A DNA stretch of 64,000 nt from Candidatus Palauibacter scopulicola (GTDB taxonomy: Bacteria; Gemmatimonadota; Gemmatimonadetes; Palauibacterales; Palauibacteraceae): assembly GCF_947581915.1 (NCBI RefSeq), contig NZ_CANPWG010000010.1:53388-117387 (forward strand), written 5' to 3'. Made by a program: the position numbers and the translations under genes. Positions within the stretch are counted from its first letter, which is position 1; each line of letters starts with the position of its first letter. The notes under the pieces were generated by a model. It was not told where the DNA came from. It saw only the letters and a list, made by a program, of their open reading frames with translations, and ran no database searches. This document shows positions 33,727 to 42,621 of this stretch, piece by piece.

Positions 33727-34950
33727 GTGCGGCGCGGCTACGACTTCGCGATTGCGGGCGGGGGCGTCATCGGCGCCTCCATCGCCTTCCACCTGGCGGA
33801 GCTGTCGGACGCCTCGGTCGCCCTCTTCGACCGGGGGAAGGTCTGCAGCGGGGGCACCCGCCGGTCGTGCGCGATCATCCGCAGCCACTACTCGGTGGCG
33901 AGCAATACCGCGCTCACGCTCCGTAGTCTCGACGTGTTCCGCGGTTTCCGGGAGGCGCTCGGCGAGGACGACGTGGCGAGCGGCTTCGTGAACTCGGGCT
34001 ACCTCATCCTCGCGGGGCCCGGAGCGTTCGCCGACCGGCTGGCGGACAATCTCGCCCGGCAGCGGGGGCTGGGCGCGGACACGTCGCCGATCGACCCTGC
34101 CGAGGCGCGCGAACTGCACCCCTGGCTCGACCTGGGGGACGTGGCCGCGATCGGCTGGGAACCCGCATCCGGCTACGCGGACCCGGTCACGACAACCCTC
34201 GGGTACGTGACGGCCGCGCGGCGGCGCGGGGTCGCGGTGTTCGAGCACGCGCCCGTGGAGCGGCTGCGCCTCGCGCCGGACGGCGGGACCTCCGCGAGTC
34301 GCGTGACCGGCGTGACGACGCCCGGCGGAACGGTGGAGGCCCGGTGTGTCGTGAGTGCGGTGGGGCCCTGGACTCGAGGTCTCTACGCCCACTCCGGCTT
34401 GTCGGACGCCGCCGTCGAAGCCCTTCGGCTGCAGGTGACGCGACATGTCGTGCTGACGTTCGGTGGCGCATCGCCGTATGGTCCTGAACTTCCCATTGTC
34501 AAAGACCTTACGGTCGACAACAAGATGTATTTTCGACCCGCTGCGCGCGGCGTCGTGCTCGTGGGGACGGGAGACTTCGGAGACCCGCTGGAGGATCCCG
34601 ACCGCATGAACGCGGTGGCTCCGCGCGATCTCGTCTCCCTGCAGCGGGCACAGATCGCCGCCCGCATGCCGGCCTTCGAGGGGGCGCGCCTCACGGATTC
34701 GTGGATGGGACCCTACGACATCACGCCGGACTGGAACCCGGTGCTGGGTCCCGCACCCGGCCTGCCCGGCCTGTACCTCGCCTACGGCTTCTCCGGGCAC
34801 GGGTTCAAGCTGGCCCCGGCGGTCGGGCGCTGCGTGGCGCAATCCCTGCTGGGCGAGGCGCCCGACATCGACCTCGCCCCCTACCGCCCGCAACGCTTCA
34901 GGGAGGAAGCTCTACTCCTGGGGGCCTACGGCGGGGGGTCCATCTCCTAG
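33727..34950 (+). CDS. FAD-dependent oxidoreductase, DAO/sarcosine oxidase beta-like
   Basis: A 407-residue cytoplasmic flavoenzyme starting at GTG 33727. The dinucleotide-binding motif AIAGGGVIGASIAFHLAEL is at the N-terminus (about residues 8-26), then SGGTRRSCAIIRSHYS near the flavin, and the C-terminal GLYLAYGFSGHGFKLAPAVG that closes over the FAD. The DAO family oxidises secondary amines or amino acids (sarcosine, dimethylglycine, glycine, D-amino acids). The substrate is unknown. It follows a small exported protein and converges with the amidase gene. Confidence 0.9.
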   Translation: MRRGYDFAIAGGGVIGASIAFHLAELSDASVALFDRGKVCSGGTRRSCAIIRSHYSVASNTALTLRSLDVFRGFREALGEDDVASGFVNSGYLILAGPGAFADRLADNLARQRGLGADTSPIDPAEARELHPWLDLGDVAAIGWEPASGYADPVTTTLGYVTAARRRGVAVFEHAPVERLRLAPDGGTSASRVTGVTTPGGTVEARCVVSAVGPWTRGLYAHSGLSDAAVEALRLQVTRHVVLTFGGASPYGPELPIVKDLTVDNKMYFRPAARGVVLVGTGDFGDPLEDPDRMNAVAPRDLVSLQRAQIAARMPAFEGARLTDSWMGPYDITPDWNPVLGPAPGLPGLYLAYGFSGHGFKLAPAVGRCVAQSLLGEAPDIDLAPYRPQRFREEALLLGAYGGGSIS

Positions 34951-34961
34951 CAATCTGCCCC

Positions 34962-36959
34962 TCAGCCCTCCGGGGCGAGCACGAGCCGGACGGCGCCGCG
35001 CGGGCGGTCGGCGGTGTAGAGCGCGAGTTCGATCCGCCCCGCGAGGAGGTCGTCGAGGTCGGCGGCGCTCAGCGTCAGCGTGCCCTCGGCCGATGCGTGG
35101 CCCGGGCCGGAGAGACGACGCACGACCGCGTTCGGCCGCGTTCCGCTGCCCCGGCGCTGGAGCACGATCGCGTGGGCGTCCGCCGGCCCGAGGCCGGACG
35201 TGGAGATGAGGTAGCGCAGCGTGCCGCGCGGCAGGTCGAGGCTGAAACTGCCGTGGAGCCGAGGGGCGGCGGGCCGCCCGGCCCACCCGCCGTCGCCGAC
35301 GACGCTGAAGCGGATCGGTTCCGGCGCGCGGCCGTCCACGAGCGGGGGCGTGCGGGGTGGCGCGCGGCGCGGCTCGATCGCCCGTTCGAGCGCGTACGCG
35401 AACGAGACCAGGCGCGCATCGTCGAACGGGCGGCCGATCAGCTCGACGCCGGTCGGCATCCCGGTCCGCGTGAAACCCGCGGGCGCGCTGATCGCCGGGA
35501 GCCCGCTGTGCGCGGCCAACTGGCACGTCCCTCCGACCGGCGGTGAGCCGATCCGCGCGGGATCGCGCCGCAGCGTCGGGTAGGCGATCGCGTCGAGCCG
35601 CTCCGCGTCCATGAACGCCACGATCGCTTCCCGCAGCGCGGCCTGCCGTTCCAGCGCCTCGGCGTAGGCCGCCTCGTCGCGCGGGCCCGCCTCGCTGCGC
35701 CGCCGGAATGTGCCGTCGAGCTGCTCGTGGTGCAGTCCCAGTTCCACGATTTCCCCGAGCGACGCCACCGGCCCACCGCCGGCCGCGGCCAGGTACTCGG
35801 CGAGATCCACGGCGAATTCGTGCCCGATCACGCCCGTGTTCGCGAGCAGCGAGTCCTGCTCGGGGATCTCGATGTCGACGATCTCCGCCCCCGCCGCAGC
35901 CATCGCGTCGAGGGCGGCCCGAACCGCCGCCGTGACCGGAGCTTCCGCGCCCGAATCCGACAGCCACTCCGTCAGAGCCCCGATGCGCGTCCCCGCCAGC
36001 GCCCCCGCGTCGAGCGCCGCGCGGAAGCCGACGGGCTCCCGGCCGCGCATGGCCTCCGTGGCCGGATCCGCCGCATCCGCGCCCACCGTCGCGTCGAGGG
36101 CGATCGCGAGATCCACGACGGAGCGCGCCAGCGGCCCGCCCGTATCCTGCGTGTGCGAGAGCGGGATGAGCCCGTCGATGCTCGACAACCCCTTCGTCGG
36201 CCGCAGCCCGACGAGGTTGTGGACCGACGACGGGATGCGAATCGAGCCGCACGTGTCCGACCCCCACCCCACGGCGCCGAAGCTCGCCGCCACCGCGGCG
36301 CCCGTCCCGCCGGAGGAGCCGCCGGGGTTCCGCGCCGGATCGTACGGGTTCCGCGTCTGCCCGCCGAGCGAGCTGATGCTCGTGATCCCCGCCGCCAGCT
36401 CGTGCATGTTCGTCTTGGCGAGGATGATCGCCCCCGCCTCGCGCAGCTTCCGCACCTGGAAGGCGTCGTCCGGCGGCGTCCACCCCGCGAGCGCGACCGT
36501 CGACCCGGCCGTGGGCATGTCGAAGGTGTCGTAGTTGTCCTTGAGAAGGATGGGGATCCCGTGCAGCGGCCCCCGCACCCGCCCCGACGCGCGCTCCGCG
36601 TCGAGCCGCCGCGCCTGCTCCCTCGCCGTGGGATGGAGACGGATGATCGCGTTGAGCGTCGGCCCCGCCCGGTCGTACGCCGCGATCCGGGCCAGGTAGG
36701 CGTCCACCAGCTCGGTCGAGCTCACCCGGCCCGACTCGAGCGCCGCCTGAAGCTCGGGGATCGAAGCCTCCCATACCTCGAACGGCGCCGACCCGGCGGC
36801 GTCCACGGCCTGGGCGGAGAGCCGTGCCCCCGACGCGACGGCCGCCAACACGAGACCCCACGCGATGTGGGGGCGGAACCCAGGGCGGCGGACGGCGAGG
36901 CGATGGACAACGGGACCCCGGGTGCTGAGCATGCGAGCGACCGCCTTATCGGTTTCCAT
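34962..36959 (-). CDS. exported amidase with a C-terminal CHRD-like domain
   Basis: A 665-residue amidase-signature enzyme. A signal-like segment (IAWGLVLAAVASGARLSAQ) is followed by the AS core: catalytic Lys in PILLKDNYDTFD, the Gly/Ser-rich stretch NPGGSSGGTGAAVAASFGAV, and the cis-Ser/nucleophile region GSDTCGSIRIPSS. All three triad positions are present. The last about 120 residues form a beta-rich domain (LHGSFSLDLPRGTLRYLIST, then ELALYTADRPRGAVRLVL), which looks like a CHRD domain, unusual for amidases. It hydrolyses amides, probably outside the cytoplasm. The ATG at 36932 is an alternative start. The start overlaps the thioesterase end by 14 nt. Confidence 0.88.
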   Translation of the reverse strand: METDKAVARMLSTRGPVVHRLAVRRPGFRPHIAWGLVLAAVASGARLSAQAVDAAGSAPFEVWEASIPELQAALESGRVSSTELVDAYLARIAAYDRAGPTLNAIIRLHPTAREQARRLDAERASGRVRGPLHGIPILLKDNYDTFDMPTAGSTVALAGWTPPDDAFQVRKLREAGAIILAKTNMHELAAGITSISSLGGQTRNPYDPARNPGGSSGGTGAAVAASFGAVGWGSDTCGSIRIPSSVHNLVGLRPTKGLSSIDGLIPLSHTQDTGGPLARSVVDLAIALDATVGADAADPATEAMRGREPVGFRAALDAGALAGTRIGALTEWLSDSGAEAPVTAAVRAALDAMAAAGAEIVDIEIPEQDSLLANTGVIGHEFAVDLAEYLAAAGGGPVASLGEIVELGLHHEQLDGTFRRRSEAGPRDEAAYAEALERQAALREAIVAFMDAERLDAIAYPTLRRDPARIGSPPVGGTCQLAAHSGLPAISAPAGFTRTGMPTGVELIGRPFDDARLVSFAYALERAIEPRRAPPRTPPLVDGRAPEPIRFSVVGDGGWAGRPAAPRLHGSFSLDLPRGTLRYLISTSGLGPADAHAIVLQRRGSGTRPNAVVRRLSGPGHASAEGTLTLSAADLDDLLAGRIELALYTADRPRGAVRLVLAPEG

Positions 36960-37416
36960 GTGCCAGATGCGCTTCCTCGATGGCCACGAAGACCCCCGAG
37001 CACGTGGCCGTGCACTCGCCGCCGGACAGCAGTTCGGCTTCGACCACGACCTTGCGCTCACCGGCCTCGGCGATCCGCGCTCGAAGTTGCACCGGGGCGT
37101 CCGGCGGGGTCGGCTTCCGGAGCCGGACCGTGTATTCGGCCGTCACCGTGACGGGCGGATGGTCCAGGCCGCGTGCACGCATGAAGTAGTGTGCGGCGCA
37201 CCAGTTACACTGGCAGTCGAGCAGCGTCCCGATGATCCCTCCGTTGAGGATGCCCGGGAACGACCGGTGATTCGGCCCGGGCGTCCATTCGGCCACCACC
37301 TCGTGGCCCTCGCCCGCCGCGGGGAAGCTGCGCAGCCGGAGCCCCTCCGGATTCGCCGGGCCGCAGCCGAAACAGATCGACTCGGGCGCGTACTTTTCCT
37401 GCAGCGCCTCACTCAC
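36946..37416 (-). CDS. PaaI-like hotdog thioesterase
   Basis: A 156-residue hotdog-fold protein. SICFGCGPANPEGLRLRSF at the N-terminus and HRSFPGILNGGIIGTLLDCQ around the catalytic helix are typical of the PaaI/YbgC-like acyl-CoA thioesterase family (HGGIxxTLLD region). The GTG start overlaps the acyl-CoA ligase TGA by 4 nt (GTGA), and its 3' end overlaps the amidase start by 14 nt. A role hydrolysing acyl-CoA esters made by the adjacent ligase is a reasonable inference. Confidence 0.85.
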   Translation of the reverse strand: MSEALQEKYAPESICFGCGPANPEGLRLRSFPAAGEGHEVVAEWTPGPNHRSFPGILNGGIIGTLLDCQCNWCAAHYFMRARGLDHPPVTVTAEYTVRLRKPTPPDAPVQLRARIAEAGERKVVVEAELLSGGECTATCSGVFVAIEEAHLAHGNR

Positions 37417-39002
37417 GACGCCGCGGCCCGCTCGCGCTCCACGAGGAACCGCCGGAGAATCTTGCCCGACGCCGACTTCGGGATCTCCTCGAGGAATTCC
37501 ACGGCGCGGACCTTCTTCTGCGGAGCCACGCGCTCGGCCACGTACCGCATGATCTCCTCGCCGGTCACGTCTCCCGCCCGCACGACACAGGCCTTCGGGA
37601 TCTCTCCCGCCTCCTCATCCGCCACGGGAATGACGGCGACATCGGCCACGGCCGGATGGGAGAGGAGGAGGTCCTCGAGTTCGGCGGGGGCCACCTGGTA
37701 GCCCTTGTACTTGATAAGTTCCTTGGCCCGGTCGACGATCGTCACATACCCGTCTTCGTCGGCGCGCCCCACGTCACCCGTGTGCAGCCAGCCCTCGGCA
37801 TCGACCGTGTCGGCGGTAGCCTCGGGGTTCCCGAGATATCCCTTCATCACCTGGGGGCCGCGGACCCACAGCTCCCCTTCCCCGCCGGGTCCCAGCGCTT
37901 CTCCGGATTCAAGATCGACGATCTTCATCTCGGTGCTCGGGATCGTCGGCCCGATCGTTCCGATCTTGTCCGCATCGACAGTCTCGCCGAAACAGACGTG
38001 CGTCACGGGACTCGCCTCCGTGAGGCCGTAACCCTGGAACACGCGGCACCCGATCCGGTCCTGGCAGGCGAGGGCGATCTCCTCTCCGAGCGGGGCCGCC
38101 CCGGACATGATCCAGTTCACGGACGAGAGGTCGTAGCCGTCGACCGCGGGGTGCTTGGCGAGGCCGAGCAGGATGGGCGGCACGAGATAGAGGCTCGTGG
38201 CCCGGTACTGCTGAATCGCCCCGAGGAACTCCTCGAGATCGAAGCGGGGCATGGTGACGACGGTCGCGCCCGCCTTCAGGGCGCCGCTCATGACGACGAC
38301 CATCCCGTAGATGTGAAAGAAGGGGAGGACGGCGAGCACTACGTCGTCGGCGTTCACGAGGCCGACGGCGCTGAACTGCTCGATGTTCGCGACGAGGTTC
38401 CGGTGCGTGAGCATCACGCCCTTCGAAACGCCCGTCGTGCCGCTCGAATACGGGAGCGTGAGAAGATCCTCGGCGGGATTGAGGATGCCCGCCGATTCCG
38501 CAGCCGTCGGCATCCCATCCTTCATCCCGTCTGCAGCGAGGTCGGCGAAGGCGGTGGCGCCAGCGGCCTCGCCGAAGACGAAGATCTCTTCGATACCCGT
38601 TCGCGCCGCGACCGTGTGCGCCCTCTCGAGGAGCGGAGGGACGGTGATGAACCAGCGAGCGGCGGAATCGTTCAACTGGGAGACGAGTTCGTCATCCGTG
38701 CTGAGAGGGTTCAGCGTCGTGCTGCAGCCGCCGGCCATGCCGGCCGCGAGGAACGCCGTCGCGTACTCGGGCACGTTCGGGCTGCAGATGGCGACCACGC
38801 CTCCCCGCCCCAGCCCGCGGGACGCGAGGCCCCGCGCCGCGGCGCGCGCCTGATCCCGGAGTTGACCGTAGGTCACCACCCGGCCGCTCGGTCCTTCGAT
38901 GAACGCGGGCTTGTCCCGGCGATCCCCGAGGGAACCCAGGAGATAATCGGAGAACGACTGGTCCGGGACGACGATCGGGGGGTGGGGGCTCTGGAAGATC
39001 AT
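37413..39002 (-). CDS. AMP-dependent acyl-CoA synthetase, 4-coumarate-CoA ligase-like
   Basis: A 529-residue ANL-superfamily ligase. Core motifs occur in order: LPYSSGTTGVSKGVMLTHRN (ATP P-loop, about residue 180), GYGLTEASPVTH (about 325), GWLHTGDVGRADEDG (about 405), and KSASGKILRRFL (catalytic Lys near the C-terminus). It activates a carboxylic acid to an acyl-AMP and then an acyl-CoA; the sequence resembles the 4-coumarate/medium-chain group, but the acid is unknown. The stop overlaps the start of the thioesterase gene. It is divergent from the SURF1 gene by about 120 bp. Confidence 0.92.
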   Translation of the reverse strand: MIFQSPHPPIVVPDQSFSDYLLGSLGDRRDKPAFIEGPSGRVVTYGQLRDQARAAARGLASRGLGRGGVVAICSPNVPEYATAFLAAGMAGGCSTTLNPLSTDDELVSQLNDSAARWFITVPPLLERAHTVAARTGIEEIFVFGEAAGATAFADLAADGMKDGMPTAAESAGILNPAEDLLTLPYSSGTTGVSKGVMLTHRNLVANIEQFSAVGLVNADDVVLAVLPFFHIYGMVVVMSGALKAGATVVTMPRFDLEEFLGAIQQYRATSLYLVPPILLGLAKHPAVDGYDLSSVNWIMSGAAPLGEEIALACQDRIGCRVFQGYGLTEASPVTHVCFGETVDADKIGTIGPTIPSTEMKIVDLESGEALGPGGEGELWVRGPQVMKGYLGNPEATADTVDAEGWLHTGDVGRADEDGYVTIVDRAKELIKYKGYQVAPAELEDLLLSHPAVADVAVIPVADEEAGEIPKACVVRAGDVTGEEIMRYVAERVAPQKKVRAVEFLEEIPKSASGKILRRFLVERERAAAS

Positions 39003-39123
39003 CGCGGGAAGATCGGCGCATCGGCGGCGGCGCGGCAAGGCGGCCGCAAACCCTCGCGCGGCTGCGCCCGCCTCCGCGAGCGGATAGACTCGTGGGCCAG
39101 GTGAATCGGACCCGGGGCATAGA

Positions 39124-39921
39124 GTGACATTCAACCGCAAAATCCTTCTGTGTGTCGTGGCCCTCGCCCTGGGTGCGCTCTTCATCCGCCTCGGGTTCTG
39201 GCAACTCGACCGGCATGGCGAACGGAGCGCCGGGGTGCGCGCGCGCGCGGAGCGCGCCGTCGCCCCACGGCTCGAGTGGCTCGGCCCCGGCGACGTGCCT
39301 CCCGACACGGCGGGCCTCATCGGCCGCCGCGCGCGGCTCGCCGGCCGGTGGGACCGGGAGGGCGAAGTCATCCTCCGGAGCCGCACCCTGGACGGGCGGG
39401 CCGGCGCGGAGGTGCTAACCCCCTTCCTGGTCGGCGGCGACGCCGGGCAGGTCGTGATGGTCCTGCGCGGCTGGCTGCCGGCGCCCGACGGCCTCCGCCC
39501 CGACCTCGCGTCCGGGTGGTCGGATCCTCCCGGCCCGGCGGAAGACCCCGCCAACCCTCGGAGGGAAGCCCTACCCCCCGCCACGGTCCAGGGGGTCTTC
39601 GTGTCCTCGCGGGACGGGCGCGGCGGACAGCCGCTCCGGGCCGAGATCGCCGGCGCGCGGCACCTCGCGATCGCGGGGCTCGACCTCGCCTTGATCCGGG
39701 AGCAGACCGCCCTCGCACCCACGCCCCATGTCCTGCGCGCGGACGATCCTCCCCCGGGCGCCACCCTGCGTCCGGCCCGCGCGCTCGAGACGGATGCCGG
39801 CCCACATCTGTCCTACGCAATCCAGTGGTTCGCGTTCGCGGTCATCGGTCTGGGCGGGACCGCGATCCTTCTCCGCTCCTCATCCGACGGGACGTCCCCA
39901 TCCGAAAGGAAGCGACCGTGA
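39124..39921 (+). CDS. SURF1 family protein, cytochrome c oxidase assembly
   Basis: A 265-residue protein starting at GTG 39124. An N-terminal transmembrane helix (LLCVVALALGALFI) is followed immediately by the family motif RLGFWQLDRHGER. The periplasmic loop contains VVMVLRGWLPAPDG, and the C-terminal helix carries HLSYAIQWFAFAVIGLGG. This two-helix topology with the YAxQWF motif is diagnostic for SURF1, which helps haem insertion into subunit I of haem-copper oxidases. No oxidase subunits are in this window. It is followed by a 97-residue gene with a GTGA overlap. Confidence 0.93.
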   Translation: MTFNRKILLCVVALALGALFIRLGFWQLDRHGERSAGVRARAERAVAPRLEWLGPGDVPPDTAGLIGRRARLAGRWDREGEVILRSRTLDGRAGAEVLTPFLVGGDAGQVVMVLRGWLPAPDGLRPDLASGWSDPPGPAEDPANPRREALPPATVQGVFVSSRDGRGGQPLRAEIAGARHLAIAGLDLALIREQTALAPTPHVLRADDPPPGATLRPARALETDAGPHLSYAIQWFAFAVIGLGGTAILLRSSSDGTSPSERKRP

Positions 39922-40211
39922 GCCATCGAAAATTCTCCGACCGCCGGGGAAACCGCTGGGAAGTACGCGTGGCCTCCCGGTCCGAATGGCGGTTCGAGCC
40001 GCTGCCGGGAAACCCGGGCACGCCGCACCGCGTATGTCCCCCACTCTACGCCGGAGACGACCCGTTCGAGCTCAGCGAGCAGGAACTCCAGTCCATACTC
40101 GGCACCGCGACGCCGGAGACGAGGACCGACCGCGGCACTCCGCGCGCTTCGCCCTTCGGGGACTACGAACCGCGCCGGAAGAAATCACCTTTCCTCGACG
40201 ACCATGACTGA
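39918..40211 (+). CDS. 97-residue protein of unknown function, coupled to SURF1
   Basis: The GTG at 39918 overlaps the SURF1 TGA (GTGA). The protein starts VSHRKFSDRRGNRWEVRVAS and is basic and hydrophilic, with no signal or membrane segment. It contains EWRFEPLPGNPG, and DDPFELSEQELQSIL near the middle. I do not recognise a family. The tight overlap means its translation depends on SURF1, but a link to oxidase assembly is only inferred. Confidence 0.65.
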   Translation: MSHRKFSDRRGNRWEVRVASRSEWRFEPLPGNPGTPHRVCPPLYAGDDPFELSEQELQSILGTATPETRTDRGTPRASPFGDYEPRRKKSPFLDDHD

Positions 40212-40228
40212 ACCCCAGGAGGCACGCG

Positions 40229-40993
40229 ATGTCTGAAACGCCGCTCGGCCGCTTCTGCTGGTACGAGCTTCTCACCACGGACCTCGAAGGCGCGCAGGAC
40301 TTCTACCGGAAGATCGTCGGTTGGGAGACTGGCGCCTGGCAGGGCGAAGGCCCGGAGTACATCACCTGGAACAACAACGGCACACCCGTCGGCGGCGTGA
40401 TGCAGTTGCCGGCCGACGCCCTCGCGGGGGGAGCCCCGGCCCACTGGATGCCCTACCTGTCGACGCCGGACGTGGACGCGACGGTGGCGCAGGCGGAGCG
40501 GCTGGGGGGCGGCACGATCCACCGCATGGAGATCCCCGAAGTCGGCCAGATCGCGGTCCTCAGGGATCCCGGCGGCGCGGTGTTCACGGCCTACCAGCCC
40601 TCCGGCGACACGCCCGGGCACGACGGAGAGCCGGCCCTCGGAGAGTTCTCCTGGCACGAACTGGTCGCCGGCGACATCGAGGCGGCGTGGTCGTTCTACG
40701 CCGACCTGTTCGGGTGGGAGAAGACGACGGCGATGGACATGGGCGAGGCCGGCATCTACCAGATGTACGGGCGCGACGGCAAGGAACTGGGCGGCATGAT
40801 GAACCGAAGCGACGACATGCCGCCGCCGTGCTGGGGGCTCTACATCCTCGTGTCCGACGTGCACGCCTCGGCAGAGTTGGTGAAGGAGCTGGGCGGATCG
40901 GTCGTCATCGGGCCGATGGAAGTCCCCGGCGGCGAGTTCATCCTGCAGGGCATCGACCCGCAGGGAGCCGCCTTCGCCCTGCACAGCCGGTAA
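40229..40993 (+). CDS. two-domain VOC family protein
   Basis: A 254-residue protein made of two glyoxalase/VOC domains. The first begins GRFCWYELLTTDLEGAQDFY (residue 7) and the second begins GEFSWHELVAGDIEAAWSFY (residue 137); they are internal repeats. Other landmarks are IAVLRDPGGAVFTAYQPSG and FILQGIDPQGAAFALHSR. This resembles the CFP-30B/27 kDa antigen type of VOC proteins, in which enzymatic activity is uncertain. ATG 40229 has an AGGAGG site. It is 17 nt after the preceding small gene. Confidence 0.88.
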   Translation: MSETPLGRFCWYELLTTDLEGAQDFYRKIVGWETGAWQGEGPEYITWNNNGTPVGGVMQLPADALAGGAPAHWMPYLSTPDVDATVAQAERLGGGTIHRMEIPEVGQIAVLRDPGGAVFTAYQPSGDTPGHDGEPALGEFSWHELVAGDIEAAWSFYADLFGWEKTTAMDMGEAGIYQMYGRDGKELGGMMNRSDDMPPPCWGLYILVSDVHASAELVKELGGSVVIGPMEVPGGEFILQGIDPQGAAFALHSR

Positions 40994-40999
40994 GCCGAA

Positions 41000-41013
41000 C
41001 GGGCCTCGGCCCG
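41000..41013. terminator. small hairpin between converging genes
   Basis: CGGGC and GCCCG form a 5-bp stem with a CTCG tetraloop between the VOC gene stop (40993) and the minus-strand gene ending at 41020. It is short but well placed. No T tract follows. Confidence 0.35.
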
Positions 41014-41019
41014 GCGGAG

Positions 41020-41637
41020 TCAGACGTTCCGGTCGTCGGACAGACCCGGCGGCCGGCCCAGGATCTCGGAGAGGATCACGGCCCGCGCGAGCGAGGGGTA
41101 GCGCTCGAGACGTTCCAGCGGGCCACCGTGGCGGGTGGAGGCACGCCGGCTTGCCGTGGCGGGCCCGTGCGGTTCACGGAGCGCACTCGCCGCCGGGCGC
41201 CCGGGCGGCGGCCGCCGCGGGCGTTCACGCACCGGAGGCGCCGGCGCCGGTGCGCTCGCCACCGGGCGGGGAGCGGGTGCCGGAGCCGGCCGGATGAACG
41301 GAGGAGGCTCGGGGGCCTCCTCCGGGTCCCGGTGGCCCACCATGCTGCCCGGCCGGCCCTCGTCCGCGGCCTGTTGCATCTGCTGCTCGAGCTGGCGGCC
41401 CATCTCCTGCAGTTGTTCGCGCAGCGTCGGACGCCGCGCCGGAGGCGGCGCCTCCACTCCGGCGGGCTCGGCGGCCCGAACCAGCGACGGCTCGGCTTCG
41501 AACTCCGGCGCCGCCCCCGCCTGCTCGAGCGCCTGTTCCTGCCGCTGGCGGTTCTTCTTCATCGCGGCACCGATGCTGCGCACCCAGAGGAAGATCATCA
41601 GCAGGATCAGGGGCAGCGCCCCTTCGAGATCGGGCAT
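41020..41637 (-). CDS. membrane-anchored Pro-rich protein in the NfeD-FloA unit
   Basis: A 205-residue protein with an N-terminal transmembrane helix (LEGALPLILLMIFLWVRSIG), a Lys/Arg/Gln-rich coiled-coil-like segment (LREQLQEMGRQLEQQMQQAA), a long Pro/Ala-rich linker, and a conserved-looking C-terminal patch (LARAVILSEILGRPPGLSDD). The function is unknown. Its ATG overlaps the floA stop by one base (TGATG), so it is probably a third member of the NfeD-flotillin unit and may act at the same membrane patches. Confidence 0.7.
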   Translation of the reverse strand: MPDLEGALPLILLMIFLWVRSIGAAMKKNRQRQEQALEQAGAAPEFEAEPSLVRAAEPAGVEAPPPARRPTLREQLQEMGRQLEQQMQQAADEGRPGSMVGHRDPEEAPEPPPFIRPAPAPAPRPVASAPAPAPPVRERPRRPPPGRPAASALREPHGPATASRRASTRHGGPLERLERYPSLARAVILSEILGRPPGLSDDRNV

Positions 41638-42620
41638 CAGCCGTCCTTGTCGCTCTCGGGCGGCTTCGCGATGGACCTCCGCATCTGCGTATCGCTCTGA
41701 ATGTTGCGGTACTTCATGTAGTCCATGATCCCGAGGTTGCCCTCACGGAACGCCTCGGCCATCGCGAGGGGGACTTCCGCCTCCGCCTTCACGACTTCGG
41801 CCTGCATCTGCTCGACGAGCGCCCGGTTCTCCTGCTCCGACGCGACCGCCATCGCGCGCCGCTCCTCGGCCTTCGCCTGCGCGATCCGCTTGTCCGCTTC
41901 CGCCTGGTCCGTCTGCAGTTCCGCCCCGATGTTCTTCCCCACATCGACGTCGGCGATGTCGATGGAGAGAATCTCGAACGCGGTCCCGGAGTCGAGTCCC
42001 TTGGCGAGCACGGTCTTCGAGATGTTGTCCGGGTTCTCGAGCACGGCCTTGTGCGACGACGCCGACCCGATCGTCGACACGATGCCTTCGCCGACGCGCG
42101 CCAGGATCGTCTCCTCCCCCGCGCCGCCGACGAGGCGGTTGATGTTGGCCCGCACCGTCACGCGCGCCGTCGCGATGAGCTGGATCCCGTCCTTCGCCAT
42201 CGCGGCGACCTTCGGCGTCTGGATGACCCGCGGGTTGACGGACACCTGCACCGCGTCGAGCACGTCCCGCCCCGCGAGGTCGATGGCGGCCGCCTGCCGG
42301 AACGGCAGTTCGATCTGCGCCTTGTCCGCCGAGATGAGCGCGTTCACCACGCGCTCGACGTCGCCTCCCGCCAGGAAGTGCGACTCCAGTTCGTTCGTGT
42401 GGAGAGGGAGACCCGCCTTGTAGGAACTGATGAGGGGATAGACGATCCGCGGCGGAGGGATCTTCCGCAGTCGCATCCCCACCAGGCTTCCGAGGCCCAC
42501 CCGGACCCCCGACGCGATCGCCGTGACCCAGAGCCGGATCGGCACGATCCAGGACAGAATGAGCACGCCGAGCGCGATGGCGATGAGGATGATGATGCTG
42601 GTTCCCGCCAGTGGTTCCAT
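41637..42620 (-). CDS. floA: flotillin-like protein FloA
   Basis: A 327-residue bacterial flotillin. The N-terminal membrane segment ([20 protein letters not shown]) is followed by an SPFH-type domain ([20 protein letters not shown]) and a C-terminal coiled coil with [20 protein letters not shown] and an Ala/Glu-rich heptad region. Length and sequence match the YqfA/FloA family that organises functional membrane microdomains. It starts one base after the NfeD stop, the standard NfeD-FloA pairing. Confidence 0.95.
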   Translation of the reverse strand: MEPLAGTSIIILIAIALGVLILSWIVPIRLWVTAIASGVRVGLGSLVGMRLRKIPPPRIVYPLISSYKAGLPLHTNELESHFLAGGDVERVVNALISADKAQIELPFRQAAAIDLAGRDVLDAVQVSVNPRVIQTPKVAAMAKDGIQLIATARVTVRANINRLVGGAGEETILARVGEGIVSTIGSASSHKAVLENPDNISKTVLAKGLDSGTAFEILSIDIADVDVGKNIGAELQTDQAEADKRIAQAKAEERRAMAVASEQENRALVEQMQAEVVKAEAEVPLAMAEAFREGNLGIMDYMKYRNIQSDTQMRRSIAKPPESDKDG

Positions 42621-42621
42621 A

